Below, piece after piece: positions 41,668-51,164 of a stretch of DNA of 64,000 nt. This DNA comes from Actinomycetes bacterium. Lineage in GTDB: Bacteria; Actinomycetota; Acidimicrobiia; Acidimicrobiales; Palsa-688. Numbering within the stretch: position 1 is the stretch's first letter; each line of letters opens with the position of its first letter. The DNA is taken from the NCBI GenBank assembly GCA_021809105.1, contig JAKBAM010000009.1, positions 1-64,000 of the forward strand, written 5' to 3'. Made by a program: the position numbers and the translations under genes. The notes beneath the pieces are model-generated. The model made no database searches. It was not told where the DNA came from and saw only the letters and a list, made by a program, of their open reading frames with translations.

Positions 41668-41784
41668 TTAGCGGTAGCGCCCGGTGTCGGGGTCCTTGCC
41701 GAGGGAGACGCGGACCTGCCAGACCTTCGGTCCTCGCTGGCGGATGCTGCCCGGCACGACGACGCTACCCGTTCGCCCGATGGA
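41668..41784 (-). pseudogene. N-terminal stub of a phage-type (tyrosine) integrase
   Basis: Reading leftward from 41784 to a TAA at 41668-41670, the frame encodes VVVPGSIRQRGPKVWQVRVS, then LGKDPDTGRYR. GSIRQRG..W.VRV.LG.DP.TGR is the N-terminal arm-type DNA-binding domain of actinobacterial site-specific integrases, which are about 350-400 residues long. Core-binding and catalytic domains are absent. A GTG at 41757 could be the start. It lies 75 bases from tRNA-Ser(TGA), the usual position for an integrase next to its attachment site. Confidence 0.65.
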
Positions 41785-41785
41785 C

Positions 41786-41803
41786 TATGGCCATCTTATG
41801 GCC
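41786..41803. repeat. TATGGCC double repeat, copy 2
   Basis: TATGGCC at 41786-41792 and 41797-41803, one base closer than in copy 1 at 40902-40920. It lies between the integrase stub and the tRNA-Ser gene. Confidence 0.45.
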
Positions 41804-41858
41804 ACTCGACTGGCTGAGGTCGCTTCGCTCCACCCAAAAAGCGCTTCTGACGAACCAG

Positions 41859-41943
41859 CGGAGGGAGTGGGATTCGAACCCACGCAGGGTCTCCCCTGAA
41901 GGCTTTTCAAGAGCCTCGCATTCGGCCGCTCTGCCATCCCTCC
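41859..41943 (-). tRNA. tRNA-Ser (anticodon TGA)
   Basis: The minus strand folds into a full class II tRNA: acceptor GGAGGGA pairs with TCCCTCC, D arm with GAGCGGCCGAA, anticodon stem AGGCT/AGCCT around CTTGAAA (anticodon TGA), a long variable arm as in serine tRNAs, and T arm GTGGGTTCGAATCCCAC. Discriminator G, no encoded CCA. It reads UCN codons, mainly UCA. An integrase stub and a decayed copy of its 3-prime half lie to the left, as expected for a used integration site. Confidence 0.95.
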
Positions 41944-41981
41944 AATGGGCGACGATGGTAGCCGTCGGTCTCGGAGGCCGC

Positions 41982-42374
41982 TCAGCCCGTCAGCGACCCA
42001 GGGTCCTCGGGAACGTCGACGGCGTGCGCTTGGAGGGCCGCGAGTGGGACCAGCTCCAGTGCTCTCTCATGGGTGGAAGCCAGGACCACGAAGGCTGCCA
42101 CCCCGTCTTGGTGGGCACGCAGCCAGTTGATAGCGGTGACGCACCATCGGTCGCCCGGTACCAAGCCGGGGAACCCGTAGGCCGGCATGGGGGTTACGAG
42201 ATTGTTGCCGATCCGCCGCTGGTGGTCCAAGAACTCGGGTGTCATCACCGCACAGATGGTGTGGCTGCCCAAGTCCTCCGGCCCGGTGTTGCAGCAGCCG
42301 TCCCGGTAGAAGCCCGTGAGCGGATCGACGCCACATGGCTCGAGCTCCCCGCCCAGCACGTTACGCTCAGCCAT
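41982..42374 (-). CDS. DUF2237 family protein
   Basis: 130 residues. NVLGGELEPCGVDPLTGFYR, DGCCNTGPEDLGSHTICAVM and YGFPGLVPGDRWCVTAINW are hallmark segments of DUF2237, a small widely conserved bacterial family of unknown function with several conserved cysteines. It lies 38 bases from tRNA-Ser on the same strand and is probably the first core gene right of the accessory segment. Confidence 0.9.
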   Translation of the reverse strand: MAERNVLGGELEPCGVDPLTGFYRDGCCNTGPEDLGSHTICAVMTPEFLDHQRRIGNNLVTPMPAYGFPGLVPGDRWCVTAINWLRAHQDGVAAFVVLASTHERALELVPLAALQAHAVDVPEDPGSLTG

Positions 42375-42416
42375 GCGGGCAGTATCGCAGGCTGGCGTAC
42401 CGTGATGGCGCTCGGC

Positions 42417-43043
42417 TCACCGGCGCTCCCCCCAGGTCTCCCAGTAGGTGATCTCATCGATGGGCCGTCGCTCGGCGGGCTTGAAGTCGTCACCGATCGT
42501 GTAGGCCACCGGTAGGAGGGCGACTTGCGTCACGTCGCCGGGAATTCCGAGCAGGTCCGCTGCTTCCTGCTCCTTCATCAGGTGAAGCGACGTCCAAGCC
42601 GACCCGAGGCCGCGCGAGCGTAGGGCCAGCTGGAAGCTCCACACTGCGGGAAGTATGGAACCGTAGAAGCTGGCAGCCCGCCCGTTGGACGCGCCCTCCA
42701 CGCGTCCCTCGATGCAGGGAATGACCATCGCCGGCACCCGGTGCAGGACCTCTACAAGGTAGGCGGCGCTGCTGTGCACCCGGCCCTGCGTACCGCTCGC
42801 CCCGGCGTTGCTACGAAGGTAATCCCCGCCCGCTTCGTCGTAGATGCGGGCCAGCGCCGCCTTCTTGTCCGGGTCTGTGACGATCAGCCACCTCCAGCCC
42901 TGGGCGTTGCTGCCCGACGGAGCCTGTATGGCCAGCCTGAGGCAATCGAGGATGAGCTCGGGAGGGACGGGGCGCTCCAGGTCGAGGCGCCTGCGCACAG
43001 CGCGGGTCGTGGTGAGCAGATGGTCGGTGACCGATGTGTCCAT
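42417..43043 (-). CDS. nitroreductase-family FMN oxidoreductase
   Basis: 208 residues. The FMN-binding N terminus (TTTRAVRRRLDLERPVPPEL, APSGSNAQGWRWLIVTD) and the later PAVWSFQLALRSRGLGSAWT and LGIPGDVTQVALLPVAY fit the NAD(P)H-dependent nitroreductase family. Likely a dimeric flavoenzyme reducing quinones, nitro compounds or an unknown substrate. It stands alone between DUF2237 and pheA with short gaps. Confidence 0.88.
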   Translation of the reverse strand: MDTSVTDHLLTTTRAVRRRLDLERPVPPELILDCLRLAIQAPSGSNAQGWRWLIVTDPDKKAALARIYDEAGGDYLRSNAGASGTQGRVHSSAAYLVEVLHRVPAMVIPCIEGRVEGASNGRAASFYGSILPAVWSFQLALRSRGLGSAWTSLHLMKEQEAADLLGIPGDVTQVALLPVAYTIGDDFKPAERRPIDEITYWETWGERR

Positions 43044-43082
43044 AGGCCCTTGTTACACGACCGGCTCTCGTCCGGTCGCGAC

Positions 43083-44048
43083 CTAGTGGGATTTCGGAGG
43101 CTCCACGCGGCTTTGGAGCTCGCGCATCCAGGTGTTCGCGGCCCGCCACGACTCGCTGACGGTGCGCCGGATGGCGTGGCCTCCGTCGCCGGCGGCCGGG
43201 TACGAGCCGAGGAACTTGAGCTCCCTGAGAGTGGCGTGCAGGTCGCGGAGGCAGTCCGCCACGACCTCGTCACTCACGTGGCCTTCGAAATCGATGGTGA
43301 AGCAGTAGTCCCCGAGGCGGTGCTTGGTCGGCCTGGACTCCAACTTCACCAGGTTGATGTCCCGGGCTGCGAACTGGCCGAGAATGCCGTGCAGGCTGCC
43401 CGGGTGGTCGGAGGACTGGAAGCACACGACGCTGGTCTTGTCGTGGCCGGTCGGCGCCGGGATCGAGCTGCTGGCGGGACCAACCAGCACGAAGCGGGTT
43501 ACGTTGTCCGGGTGGTCCTCGATGTCGCCGGCCAGGACCTCCAGGCCGTATAGCTCGGCGGCCAGGCTCGTGCCGATCGCCGCGCTGCCGGCGCCCTCAG
43601 CACCGGCGGCCACGAGGCGGACAGCCTCAGCCGTCGACGTCGCAGCCACCTCGATGGCGCCGGGCAGATGCTGGGCCAGCCAGCCCCGGCACTGAGCGGT
43701 GGCGTGGGGGAACGAGACGACGCGGCGCACCTCCGCCAGCGTCGTGTCAGGTCGCGCGAGGAGGTTCTGGGTGATGGGCAGGACGACCTCGCGCAGGATG
43801 ATGAGGTCGCGCTCGAAGATGAGCTGGTCGACGGTGACAGGCACCGTGCCTTCGATCGAGTTCTCCAGTGCGACGAAAGCCAGGTCGCTGGTGCCGGCGC
43901 CCACCGCAGCCAGGACCTCGACGAAAGACGACATGGCCTTGTGGTTGGCCATCGACAGTTCGGGATCGCGCCTCAGCGCTTCCTCCGTGAAAGTGCCACG
44001 CGGCCCGAGGAAGCTGATCGTCGTCGTCGGGGACACCAGCGCTGTCAT
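43083..44048 (-). CDS. pheA: prephenate dehydratase
   Basis: 321 residues. The catalytic domain begins ISFLGPRGTFTEEALRRDPE; the active-site Thr is in DNVTRFVLVG (family TRF motif), and ENSIEGTVPVTVDQL is conserved. The ACT regulatory domain has HPGSLHGILGQFAARDINLV and the KLESRP motif that binds phenylalanine. It converts prephenate to phenylpyruvate and is probably feedback-inhibited by Phe. A tail of about 30 residues follows the ACT domain. Divergent from larB with only 37 bases between the starts. Confidence 0.95.
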   Translation of the reverse strand: MTALVSPTTTISFLGPRGTFTEEALRRDPELSMANHKAMSSFVEVLAAVGAGTSDLAFVALENSIEGTVPVTVDQLIFERDLIILREVVLPITQNLLARPDTTLAEVRRVVSFPHATAQCRGWLAQHLPGAIEVAATSTAEAVRLVAAGAEGAGSAAIGTSLAAELYGLEVLAGDIEDHPDNVTRFVLVGPASSSIPAPTGHDKTSVVCFQSSDHPGSLHGILGQFAARDINLVKLESRPTKHRLGDYCFTIDFEGHVSDEVVADCLRDLHATLRELKFLGSYPAAGDGGHAIRRTVSESWRAANTWMRELQSRVEPPKSH

Positions 44049-44085
44049 TGCCGCTCAGGATAGGGCGGGGCAGGATGGGACAGCC

Positions 44086-44859
44086 ATGGAACCCGCCGCG
44101 CTCCGCCAACTCGTCGAACGCATCCGCGCCGGCGAGGTCGGCCCCGACGACGCTGTGCGGCAACTGCGCCGGCTGCGCTACGCCGATCTCGGATACGCGA
44201 AGGTCGACCATGACCGGGCCTTTCGCCAGGGGCGCCCGGAGGCGGTGTTCGGGCCGGGCAAGACCCCGGCTCAGTGCGCGGGCATCGTCGGCGAGCTGCT
44301 GGCCGAAGGAGGAGGGGGGCCGGTCGTGCTCAGCCGGGCGAACGACTCCCAGGTGGCCGCCGCCATCACGGCGCACCCGGCGGGAACCGTATCTGGCGGC
44401 ACTGTCGTATGGCGTCCTGCGCCCGCCCGCCCCGAGCGGGTCCTGGTGCTCACCGCCGGGACCTCCGACCTGCCGGTGGCGGAGGAGTGCCGTGCGACGC
44501 TGGCTGCGTTCGGCTTTGCACCCGAGTTGATCGCCGATGTCGGCGTGGCCGGGCTCCACCGCCTGCTCGCCCACCTGGACGAGATGGAGCAGGCTGACGC
44601 CATCGTGGTGGTCGCAGGGATGGAGGGGGCGCTGGCCAGTGTGGTCGGCGGCCTCACCTCCGTCCCAGTGGTCGCGGTGCCGACCAGCGTGGGCTACGGG
44701 GCCGCCCTGGAAGGAGTCACGGCCTTGCTGGGCATGCTCAGCGCTTGCTCCTCGGGCATCACCGTCGTCGGCATCGACAACGGTTTCGGTGCGGCCTTCG
44801 CCGTAGCTCGCCTCTGGCCGGCGTCGCTCGAGTCGCAGCCGGCCGGGCGCTCCCTGTGA
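44086..44859 (+). CDS. larB: LarB, pyridinium-3,5-bisthiocarboxylate nucleotide biosynthesis carboxylase
   Basis: 257 residues from ATG 44086. The C-terminal PurE-like domain contains VLTAGTSDLPVAEECRATLA, ADAIVVVAGMEGALASVVGG and VPTSVGYGAALEGVTALLGM. LarB carboxylates and hydrolyses nicotinic acid adenine dinucleotide, the first step to the nickel-pincer cofactor of lactate racemase-type enzymes. Its stop overlaps larC (GTGA). LarE and LarA are not in this window. Confidence 0.93.
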   Translation: MEPAALRQLVERIRAGEVGPDDAVRQLRRLRYADLGYAKVDHDRAFRQGRPEAVFGPGKTPAQCAGIVGELLAEGGGGPVVLSRANDSQVAAAITAHPAGTVSGGTVVWRPAPARPERVLVLTAGTSDLPVAEECRATLAAFGFAPELIADVGVAGLHRLLAHLDEMEQADAIVVVAGMEGALASVVGGLTSVPVVAVPTSVGYGAALEGVTALLGMLSACSSGITVVGIDNGFGAAFAVARLWPASLESQPAGRSL

Positions 44860-46064
44860 GCAAGGACGGCGGATCGGCGCAGACCGTCGCCTGGTGGCAC
44901 TGCTTCGCCGGGATCGCCGGCGACATGGCGCTCGGCAGCCTGGTAGACGCAGGTGCCGACCTCGACCTGGTCGAGCGGGAACTGGTCGCGCTCCCCGTAG
45001 GCCGTTGGTCACTCGAAGCCGAAGAGGTCCTTCGCGGCGGCGTGGCGGCCACCCAGATCCACGTCCGGGTGGGCGCGGACGTGGTAGTCCGCACCCATGC
45101 CCACATCGTCGGCCTGGTCACCGAGGCCAGGCTCGCCCCGCGCGTCCGGGACCGGGCCCTTGCCACCTTCGCCAGGTTGGCCGAGGTCGAGGGTCGGTTG
45201 CACCGCCGGCCGGCGGCCCAGGTCCACTTCCACGAGGTCGGCGCCACCGACGCGGTGATCGACATCGTGGGCACGTGTGTCGCCCTCGAGCTGCTCGGTG
45301 TGGACAAGGTGTGGTCCAGCCCGGTGGCCCAGGGGACAGGAATGGTCCGGGCTGCGCACGGGTTGTTGCCGATCCCCGCCCCCGCAGTGGTCGAGCTGCT
45401 CTCCGGGGCCCCCACCTACGGGACCGACATCCCCTTCGAGCTGACGACACCTACCGGCGCGGCGCTGCTGTCGGCCCTGGCGGCGGGCTTCGGCCCCATC
45501 CCGGCGATGACGGTGACCGGGTCCGGGTTCGGTGCCGGGACCAGGGAGCTGGACGGGCGTCCCAACGCCCTCCAGGTGGTGATCGGCACGGCAACAGCCT
45601 CTGCGGCGCCAGCCGGCCAGGCGGTGGCGCTGCTCGAAGCCAACGTCGACGATGTAACCGGCGAGGTGCTCGGCCACACCTTGGACGCGCTCCTGGCAGC
45701 CGGCGCCCACGACGTGTGGCTGACGCCGGTCATCGGCAAGAAGGGGCGCCCGGCCAACGTGGTGAGCGTCGTCGCCGATCCGTCGCTGGCCGAACCGTTG
45801 CGGCGGCTGCTGGCGTCGGAGACCGGGACCCTGGGGGTGCGCCGCAGCGATCTGGTGCGATGGACTGCGCCTCGTAGCGTCGGCCAGGTACAAGTCGACG
45901 GGCACGTGGTGCGAGTCAAGTGGGGGCCCGACCGGGTCAAGGCCGAGCACGACGACGTGGTCCGGGTGGCCCGGCTGGTGAGGCTTCCGGTGCGGGAGGT
46001 CGCCCGCCGCGCCGAGGACCAGGCTCGCCTGGGGCTCGATAGTCCCCCCGACAGCGCCTCCTGA
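44856..46064 (+). CDS. larC: LarC, nickel insertion protein for the pincer cofactor
   Basis: 402 residues in one unbroken frame from GTG 44856. Key segments: WWHCFAGIAGDMALGSLVDA, QVHFHEVGATDAVIDIVGTC, MVRAAHGLLPIPAPAVVELL, LEANVDDVTGEVLGHTLDAL and WLTPVIGKKGRPANVVSV. LarC inserts nickel with CTP. In lactobacilli larC needs a programmed frameshift; here none is needed. Coupled to larB by a 4-base overlap. Confidence 0.93.
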   Translation: MSKDGGSAQTVAWWHCFAGIAGDMALGSLVDAGADLDLVERELVALPVGRWSLEAEEVLRGGVAATQIHVRVGADVVVRTHAHIVGLVTEARLAPRVRDRALATFARLAEVEGRLHRRPAAQVHFHEVGATDAVIDIVGTCVALELLGVDKVWSSPVAQGTGMVRAAHGLLPIPAPAVVELLSGAPTYGTDIPFELTTPTGAALLSALAAGFGPIPAMTVTGSGFGAGTRELDGRPNALQVVIGTATASAAPAGQAVALLEANVDDVTGEVLGHTLDALLAAGAHDVWLTPVIGKKGRPANVVSVVADPSLAEPLRRLLASETGTLGVRRSDLVRWTAPRSVGQVQVDGHVVRVKWGPDRVKAEHDDVVRVARLVRLPVREVARRAEDQARLGLDSPPDSAS

Positions 46065-46087
46065 GCGCAGCGCGCCGGGTCCCGCCG

Positions 46088-46906
46088 TCAGCTGCTCCGG
46101 AGGATCACGCCCTCCCACCCGTCGAGCACCGGGCGGGCGGCGACCACCATGCCAGGGTAGGCGCCGGCGACGTGGCGCCACTGTCCCGGAAGCAGGCCGG
46201 CCAGGAGCAGCCGGCCCCCCGGTCCGACCAGGCCGGCGACGGATGGACCGATTTCGGCGTGCACCGCCGCGGTGACATTGACCAAGGCCAGGTCCCAGGA
46301 GCCTTTTAGATGGTCGACGGGCGTGGCCGACACCCGAACCTTTTCCCCGACCTCGTTGGCTTCGGCGTTGGCTTCGGTCACCCCTACCGCGCCTGGATCG
46401 ATGTCGACGGCCTCCACCGAGCCTGCCCCGAGCAGGGCCGCGGTGACCCCGAGGATCCCGCTGCCGCAGCCGACGTCGAGGACCCGCAGCCCGACCGGCG
46501 GGTCGCGGTCCAGCTCAGCGAGGATCAGGCGGGTGCTGGCGTGTGTGCCGCTGCCGAAGGTCCAGCCCGGGTCGATCCGCACCACCAGCCGGCCAGCGCC
46601 GATCGGCACCTCTCGCCAGCCCGGCACCACGACGAGGCCGCCGACCTCGACCGGGGCGGCCCACTGCTTCCAGACGTCACGCCAGGAGTCGTCGACGGCG
46701 CGCAGGGTTGCGCCCATCTCGGCCGCTACCAGCCGGGCCGCGTCAGAGGTGGGGAAAGAGGCGACCAGCGTGACATCCCCGTCCCGGTCCCGCCATTCGA
46801 GGGCGGTGGCGCCGGCGGACCAGAGCCGATCGGCGGCCAGCTCCGCAACCCCCTCGGCCACGCTGGTCTCGACCACTACATCTTCGGGCACGGGAAACAC
46901 TGTCAC
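46088..46906 (-). CDS. prmA: ribosomal protein L11 methyltransferase (PrmA-like)
   Basis: 272 residues. The substrate-binding N-terminal part (DDSWRDVWKQWAAPVEVGGL, WREVP) is followed by the signature DPGWTFGSGTHASTRLIL and SAM motif I LDVGCGSGILGVTAALLGAG. The motif IV region reads ALVNVTAAVHAEI where PrmA usually has ANI. It would methylate ribosomal protein L11, though a relaxed substrate is possible. Convergent with larC (24-base gap) and divergent from the ABC-F gene (32-base gap). Confidence 0.85.
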   Translation of the reverse strand: MTVFPVPEDVVVETSVAEGVAELAADRLWSAGATALEWRDRDGDVTLVASFPTSDAARLVAAEMGATLRAVDDSWRDVWKQWAAPVEVGGLVVVPGWREVPIGAGRLVVRIDPGWTFGSGTHASTRLILAELDRDPPVGLRVLDVGCGSGILGVTAALLGAGSVEAVDIDPGAVGVTEANAEANEVGEKVRVSATPVDHLKGSWDLALVNVTAAVHAEIGPSVAGLVGPGGRLLLAGLLPGQWRHVAGAYPGMVVAARPVLDGWEGVILRSS

Positions 46907-46938
46907 GCCTCGGGCCGGATGTCCGCCACAATGGTCGG

Positions 46939-48534
46939 GTGCTGCAGGTCCGCCAGTTGAGCGTGGAGGTCGGCGGGCGCCTCACCCTGGAGGAGGCGTC
47001 CTTCGCGGTGCGCGCCGGCGACAAGGTGGGTCTGGTCGGGCGTAACGGTGCGGGCAAGACGAGTCTTTTCAAGGTCCTAGGCGGGGAGGCGCCCGCCTAC
47101 GACGGGCAGGTCTCGATCCAGGGCCAGCTGGGGTTCCTCTCCCAGGACCCCCGCAAGCTGAAGGAGGTCACCGACTCCACCGGCCTGGCCTACGTGCTGT
47201 CGGGCAAAGGCCTGGACGAGGCCGCCCAACGAGTAGAGAAGCTGCGCCTGGCCATGGAGGAGGATCCCTCCGACCGGGCCATCAGTCGGTTCGCCAGAGC
47301 GGAAGAGGCCTTCTCCTCCGCCGGGGGTTACGCGGCCGAGTCCGAGGTGCGCTCGCTCGTCGCCGGTCTGGGGCTGGGCGACGACCGGATCGACCTGCCC
47401 ATCGACGTGCTCTCGGGGGGCGAGCGGCGGCGGGTGGAGTTGGCCCGCATCCTCTTCGCCGGCTCAGAGGTGCTGCTCCTCGACGAGCCGACCAACCACC
47501 TAGACAGCGACGCCAAGGCCTGGTTGATGGGTTTCCTGCGGGCCTACCGCGGTGCCCTGCTCGTGATCAGCCACGACCTGGACCTGCTCGACGAGGCCAT
47601 CACCCGCGTGCTGCACCTCGACGAGGGCCAGATGGTCGAGTACAAGGGCACCTACACGCAGTACCGCAGCGCCCGGGCCGCCGACGAGATACGCCTGGGC
47701 CGCCTGGCCGACCGCCAGCAGGCCGAGATCAAACGGCTCTCGACTCTCGCCGACTCGATGCGAGGCCAGACCGCCAAGCGGGCGAGGGTGGCCAAGAGCC
47801 TGGACAAGCGGGCGTCGCGCCTCACCGCCACCGCGGTGAGCGGCCCGAGCTCTCACGAGCGCAGGTACCGGGTCAAGTTCCCAACCCCGCCGGCATCAGG
47901 GCGCATCGTCCTCGAGGCGACGGATGTGGCCAAGTCCTATGGCGGTCCGCCGGTGTTCAGCGATGTGTCCTTCGCGGTGGAGCGGGGCCAGCGCCTCTTG
48001 ATCATGGGCCTCAACGGGGCGGGCAAGACATCGCTGCTGCGCATCCTGGCCGGCTCGTCGTCGCCGAGCGCCGGTACATGGCGGCTCGGGCTCAACGTCT
48101 CCGCCGGCTACTACGCCCAGGAGCACGAGGGCATCCAGGCCGGCGTCGGCGTGCTGGAGCACATGCGCTCGTCGTCGGGCCTCACCCCGGAGCGGGAGCT
48201 GCGGGCCCTGCTCGGCATGTTCGGGCTCCACGGCGACATCGCCTTCCAGGACGCGTCGACGCTCTCAGGTGGGGAGAAGACGAAGCTGGCCTTGGCGCAG
48301 CTGGTCGCCGGCCACCACAACCTCCTGCTCCTCGACGAGCCGACCAACAACCTGGACCCCCCCTCGCGCACCGCCATCGGCTCTGCTCTCGCCGACTGGC
48401 CGGGGACGATGATCGTGGTCAGCCACGACTCCGAGTTCGTCACTGAGTTGGCACCCGATCGGGTGTTGCTCATGCCCGACGGCACCGAAGACGCGTGGAG
48501 CGACGAGCTGCTCGAGCTCGTGGCCATGGCCTGA
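46939..48534 (+). CDS. ABC-F family ATPase
   Basis: 531 residues with two ABC modules and no membrane segments. Module 1: GRNGAGKTS, LSGGERRRVELARIL, LLLDEPTNHLD. Between the modules is the ABC-F linker (ADRQQAEIKRLSTLADSMRG, RARVAKSLDKRASRL). Module 2: GLNGAGKTS, LSGGEKTKLALAQLV, LLLLDEPTNNLD. ABC-F proteins act on the ribosome as translation factors or antibiotic-protection proteins. GTG start at 46939. Confidence 0.92.
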   Translation: MLQVRQLSVEVGGRLTLEEASFAVRAGDKVGLVGRNGAGKTSLFKVLGGEAPAYDGQVSIQGQLGFLSQDPRKLKEVTDSTGLAYVLSGKGLDEAAQRVEKLRLAMEEDPSDRAISRFARAEEAFSSAGGYAAESEVRSLVAGLGLGDDRIDLPIDVLSGGERRRVELARILFAGSEVLLLDEPTNHLDSDAKAWLMGFLRAYRGALLVISHDLDLLDEAITRVLHLDEGQMVEYKGTYTQYRSARAADEIRLGRLADRQQAEIKRLSTLADSMRGQTAKRARVAKSLDKRASRLTATAVSGPSSHERRYRVKFPTPPASGRIVLEATDVAKSYGGPPVFSDVSFAVERGQRLLIMGLNGAGKTSLLRILAGSSSPSAGTWRLGLNVSAGYYAQEHEGIQAGVGVLEHMRSSSGLTPERELRALLGMFGLHGDIAFQDASTLSGGEKTKLALAQLVAGHHNLLLLDEPTNNLDPPSRTAIGSALADWPGTMIVVSHDSEFVTELAPDRVLLMPDGTEDAWSDELLELVAMA

Positions 48535-48563
48535 CGCTGCTGCCCTCCCACTAACGTGCTGCG

Positions 48564-49433
48564 GTGCTCCCGCCCCCCGCCGCCCCCGGCATCCCCATCG
48601 CCCCTGGCCCCCGCGGCCTGGCCGCCGCCGATCCCGCTGACCTGGCGCTCGCCCTTCGCCTCGCTGACCGGGCCGACGAGCTGACCGTCCCGGCCTTCCG
48701 CTCGGCAGACCTGGTGGTCGACACCAAACCGGACCTGACCCCCGTTACCGATGCCGACCGCACCGTCGAGACCGCCCTTCGCGCGGTGATCTCCTCCGAG
48801 CGCCCGGGCGACGCCGTCGTAGGCGAGGAGTACGGGACCAGCGGGAGCGGGTCGCGGCGCTGGATCGTCGACCCCATCGACGGCACGAAGAACTTCGTCC
48901 GCGGCATACCCGTGTGGGCCACCCTCATCGCCCTGGAGGTCGACGGTGCGCTGTCGGTCGGTGTGGTGTCCGCCCCGGCGCTCGGCCGGCGCTGGTGGGC
49001 CGGCCGCGGCCTCGGCGCCTTCGCCGGACCATGCCCGGCGGCGCCGGCGGCCGACGCGGGCAGTGTCGGTACCCCGATCCGGGTGTCGGCGGTCTCATCG
49101 CTCTCCGACGCGCAACTCACCGGAGCGAGCCTCACCAACTACGACGCCCACGGTGGCGTCGAGCGGTACCTGGCCCTGGCCCGCGCCTGCTGGCGGGACC
49201 GGGCCTTCGGTGACTTCTGGTCGCACATGCTGGTCGCCGAGGGCGCCTGCGACATCGCCGTAGACCCGGTCGTGTCGCTATGGGACCTGGCGGCGCTGCA
49301 GGTGATCGTGGAGGAGGCCGGCGGCCGCTTCAGCGACATCGACGGGGCGCCCCGCCCGGATGGCGGCTCGGCGGTCAGCACAAATGGTTTGGTCCACGAC
49401 GCGGCCCTGGCCATACTCGGCGGCAATGACTGA
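48564..49433 (+). CDS. hisN: inositol-monophosphatase-family phosphatase, probably HisN-type histidinol phosphatase
   Basis: 289 residues from GTG 48564. Metal-binding motifs: GEEYG (first Glu), WIVDPIDGTKNFVRGIPVWA and DIAVDPVVSLWDLAALQVIV. The layout with DPIDGTKNFVRG is that of actinobacterial HisN (histidinol-phosphate phosphatase) rather than generic inositol monophosphatase, but the two are hard to separate by eye. The first 20 residues are Pro/Ala-rich and could be an overlong start. Overlaps the next gene by 8 bases. Confidence 0.83.
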   Translation: MLPPPAAPGIPIAPGPRGLAAADPADLALALRLADRADELTVPAFRSADLVVDTKPDLTPVTDADRTVETALRAVISSERPGDAVVGEEYGTSGSGSRRWIVDPIDGTKNFVRGIPVWATLIALEVDGALSVGVVSAPALGRRWWAGRGLGAFAGPCPAAPAADAGSVGTPIRVSAVSSLSDAQLTGASLTNYDAHGGVERYLALARACWRDRAFGDFWSHMLVAEGACDIAVDPVVSLWDLAALQVIVEEAGGRFSDIDGAPRPDGGSAVSTNGLVHDAALAILGGND

Positions 49434-50109
49434 CCTCCAGCCCACCGATCGCACCCAGGTCCGCCGCCACCGCGACCGGGCCGCCTACGAGGTCGACCAG
49501 ATCGACGCCATCCTGGCGGAAGGCTTCATCTGCCACGCCGCCTGCCACGATGCCGGCACGACCTGGATGGTCCCCACCGCCTACGGGCTTTCCGGCTCAG
49601 CCGGCGACGGGGGCGAGCTGCTGCTGCACGGTGCCGCCGCCAACCACCTTTTCAAGGCGGCCGCCGGCGGGGCGCAGCTGGTAGCGACGGTCACCCACGT
49701 CGACGCCATGGTCCTCGCCCGATCGACGTTCAGCCACTCCATCAACTATCGCTCGGTCGTGGTCTTCGGCCAGGCTCGCCACATCACCGACCCGGCGGAG
49801 AAGGCCGCTGCACTCGGCACCATCGTGGAGCACATGCTGCCCGGGAGGAGCACCGAGGCGCGGCCCCCGAACGACGCCGAGCTGCTCCAGACCGTCGTCG
49901 TCGCGCTGGCGCTCACCGAGGCGTCGGCCAAGCTCCGCACCGGGCCACCCGGCGACGGCGACAGCCCCGACGCCGACCTGCCGGTGTGGGCCGGCACCAT
50001 CGCGCTGCGCACGGCCGCCGACCTGCCGGTGGCCGCGCCCGGTCTGAGCGCCGGCGGAATCGACGCCGGGCCGTCCGCCTCATGGGCGGTCCAGCCGGGA
50101 CGCTGGTAG
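49426..50109 (+). CDS. pyridoxamine-5-phosphate-oxidase-like flavin-binding protein
   Basis: 227 residues from ATG 49426, inside the end of the phosphatase gene. A split-barrel flavin-binding fold: YEVDQIDAILAEGFICHAAC, TTWMVPTAYG, ELLLHGAAANHLFKAA, LVATVTHVDAMVLARSTFSH and YRSVVVFGQARHI. Members of this group bind FMN, heme or F420 and act on small molecules; the precise role is unknown. Translationally coupled to the upstream gene. Confidence 0.85.
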   Translation: MTDLQPTDRTQVRRHRDRAAYEVDQIDAILAEGFICHAACHDAGTTWMVPTAYGLSGSAGDGGELLLHGAAANHLFKAAAGGAQLVATVTHVDAMVLARSTFSHSINYRSVVVFGQARHITDPAEKAAALGTIVEHMLPGRSTEARPPNDAELLQTVVVALALTEASAKLRTGPPGDGDSPDADLPVWAGTIALRTAADLPVAAPGLSAGGIDAGPSASWAVQPGRW

Positions 50110-50190
50110 CTGGCTTCGTGCCCGTCTGCGCCGGGGCCTCCTTTTCGGCGGCGGCCGGCGACCTTCGGCGCGCGGCGTAGGGTCGCCTCC

Positions 50191-51147
<957 letters not shown>

Positions 51148-51164
51148 ATCCCTGCTGAGGGGGC

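Noticed and set aside
44856-46064. Programmed frameshift in larC
   Set aside because: The gene is continuous in one frame over its whole length.
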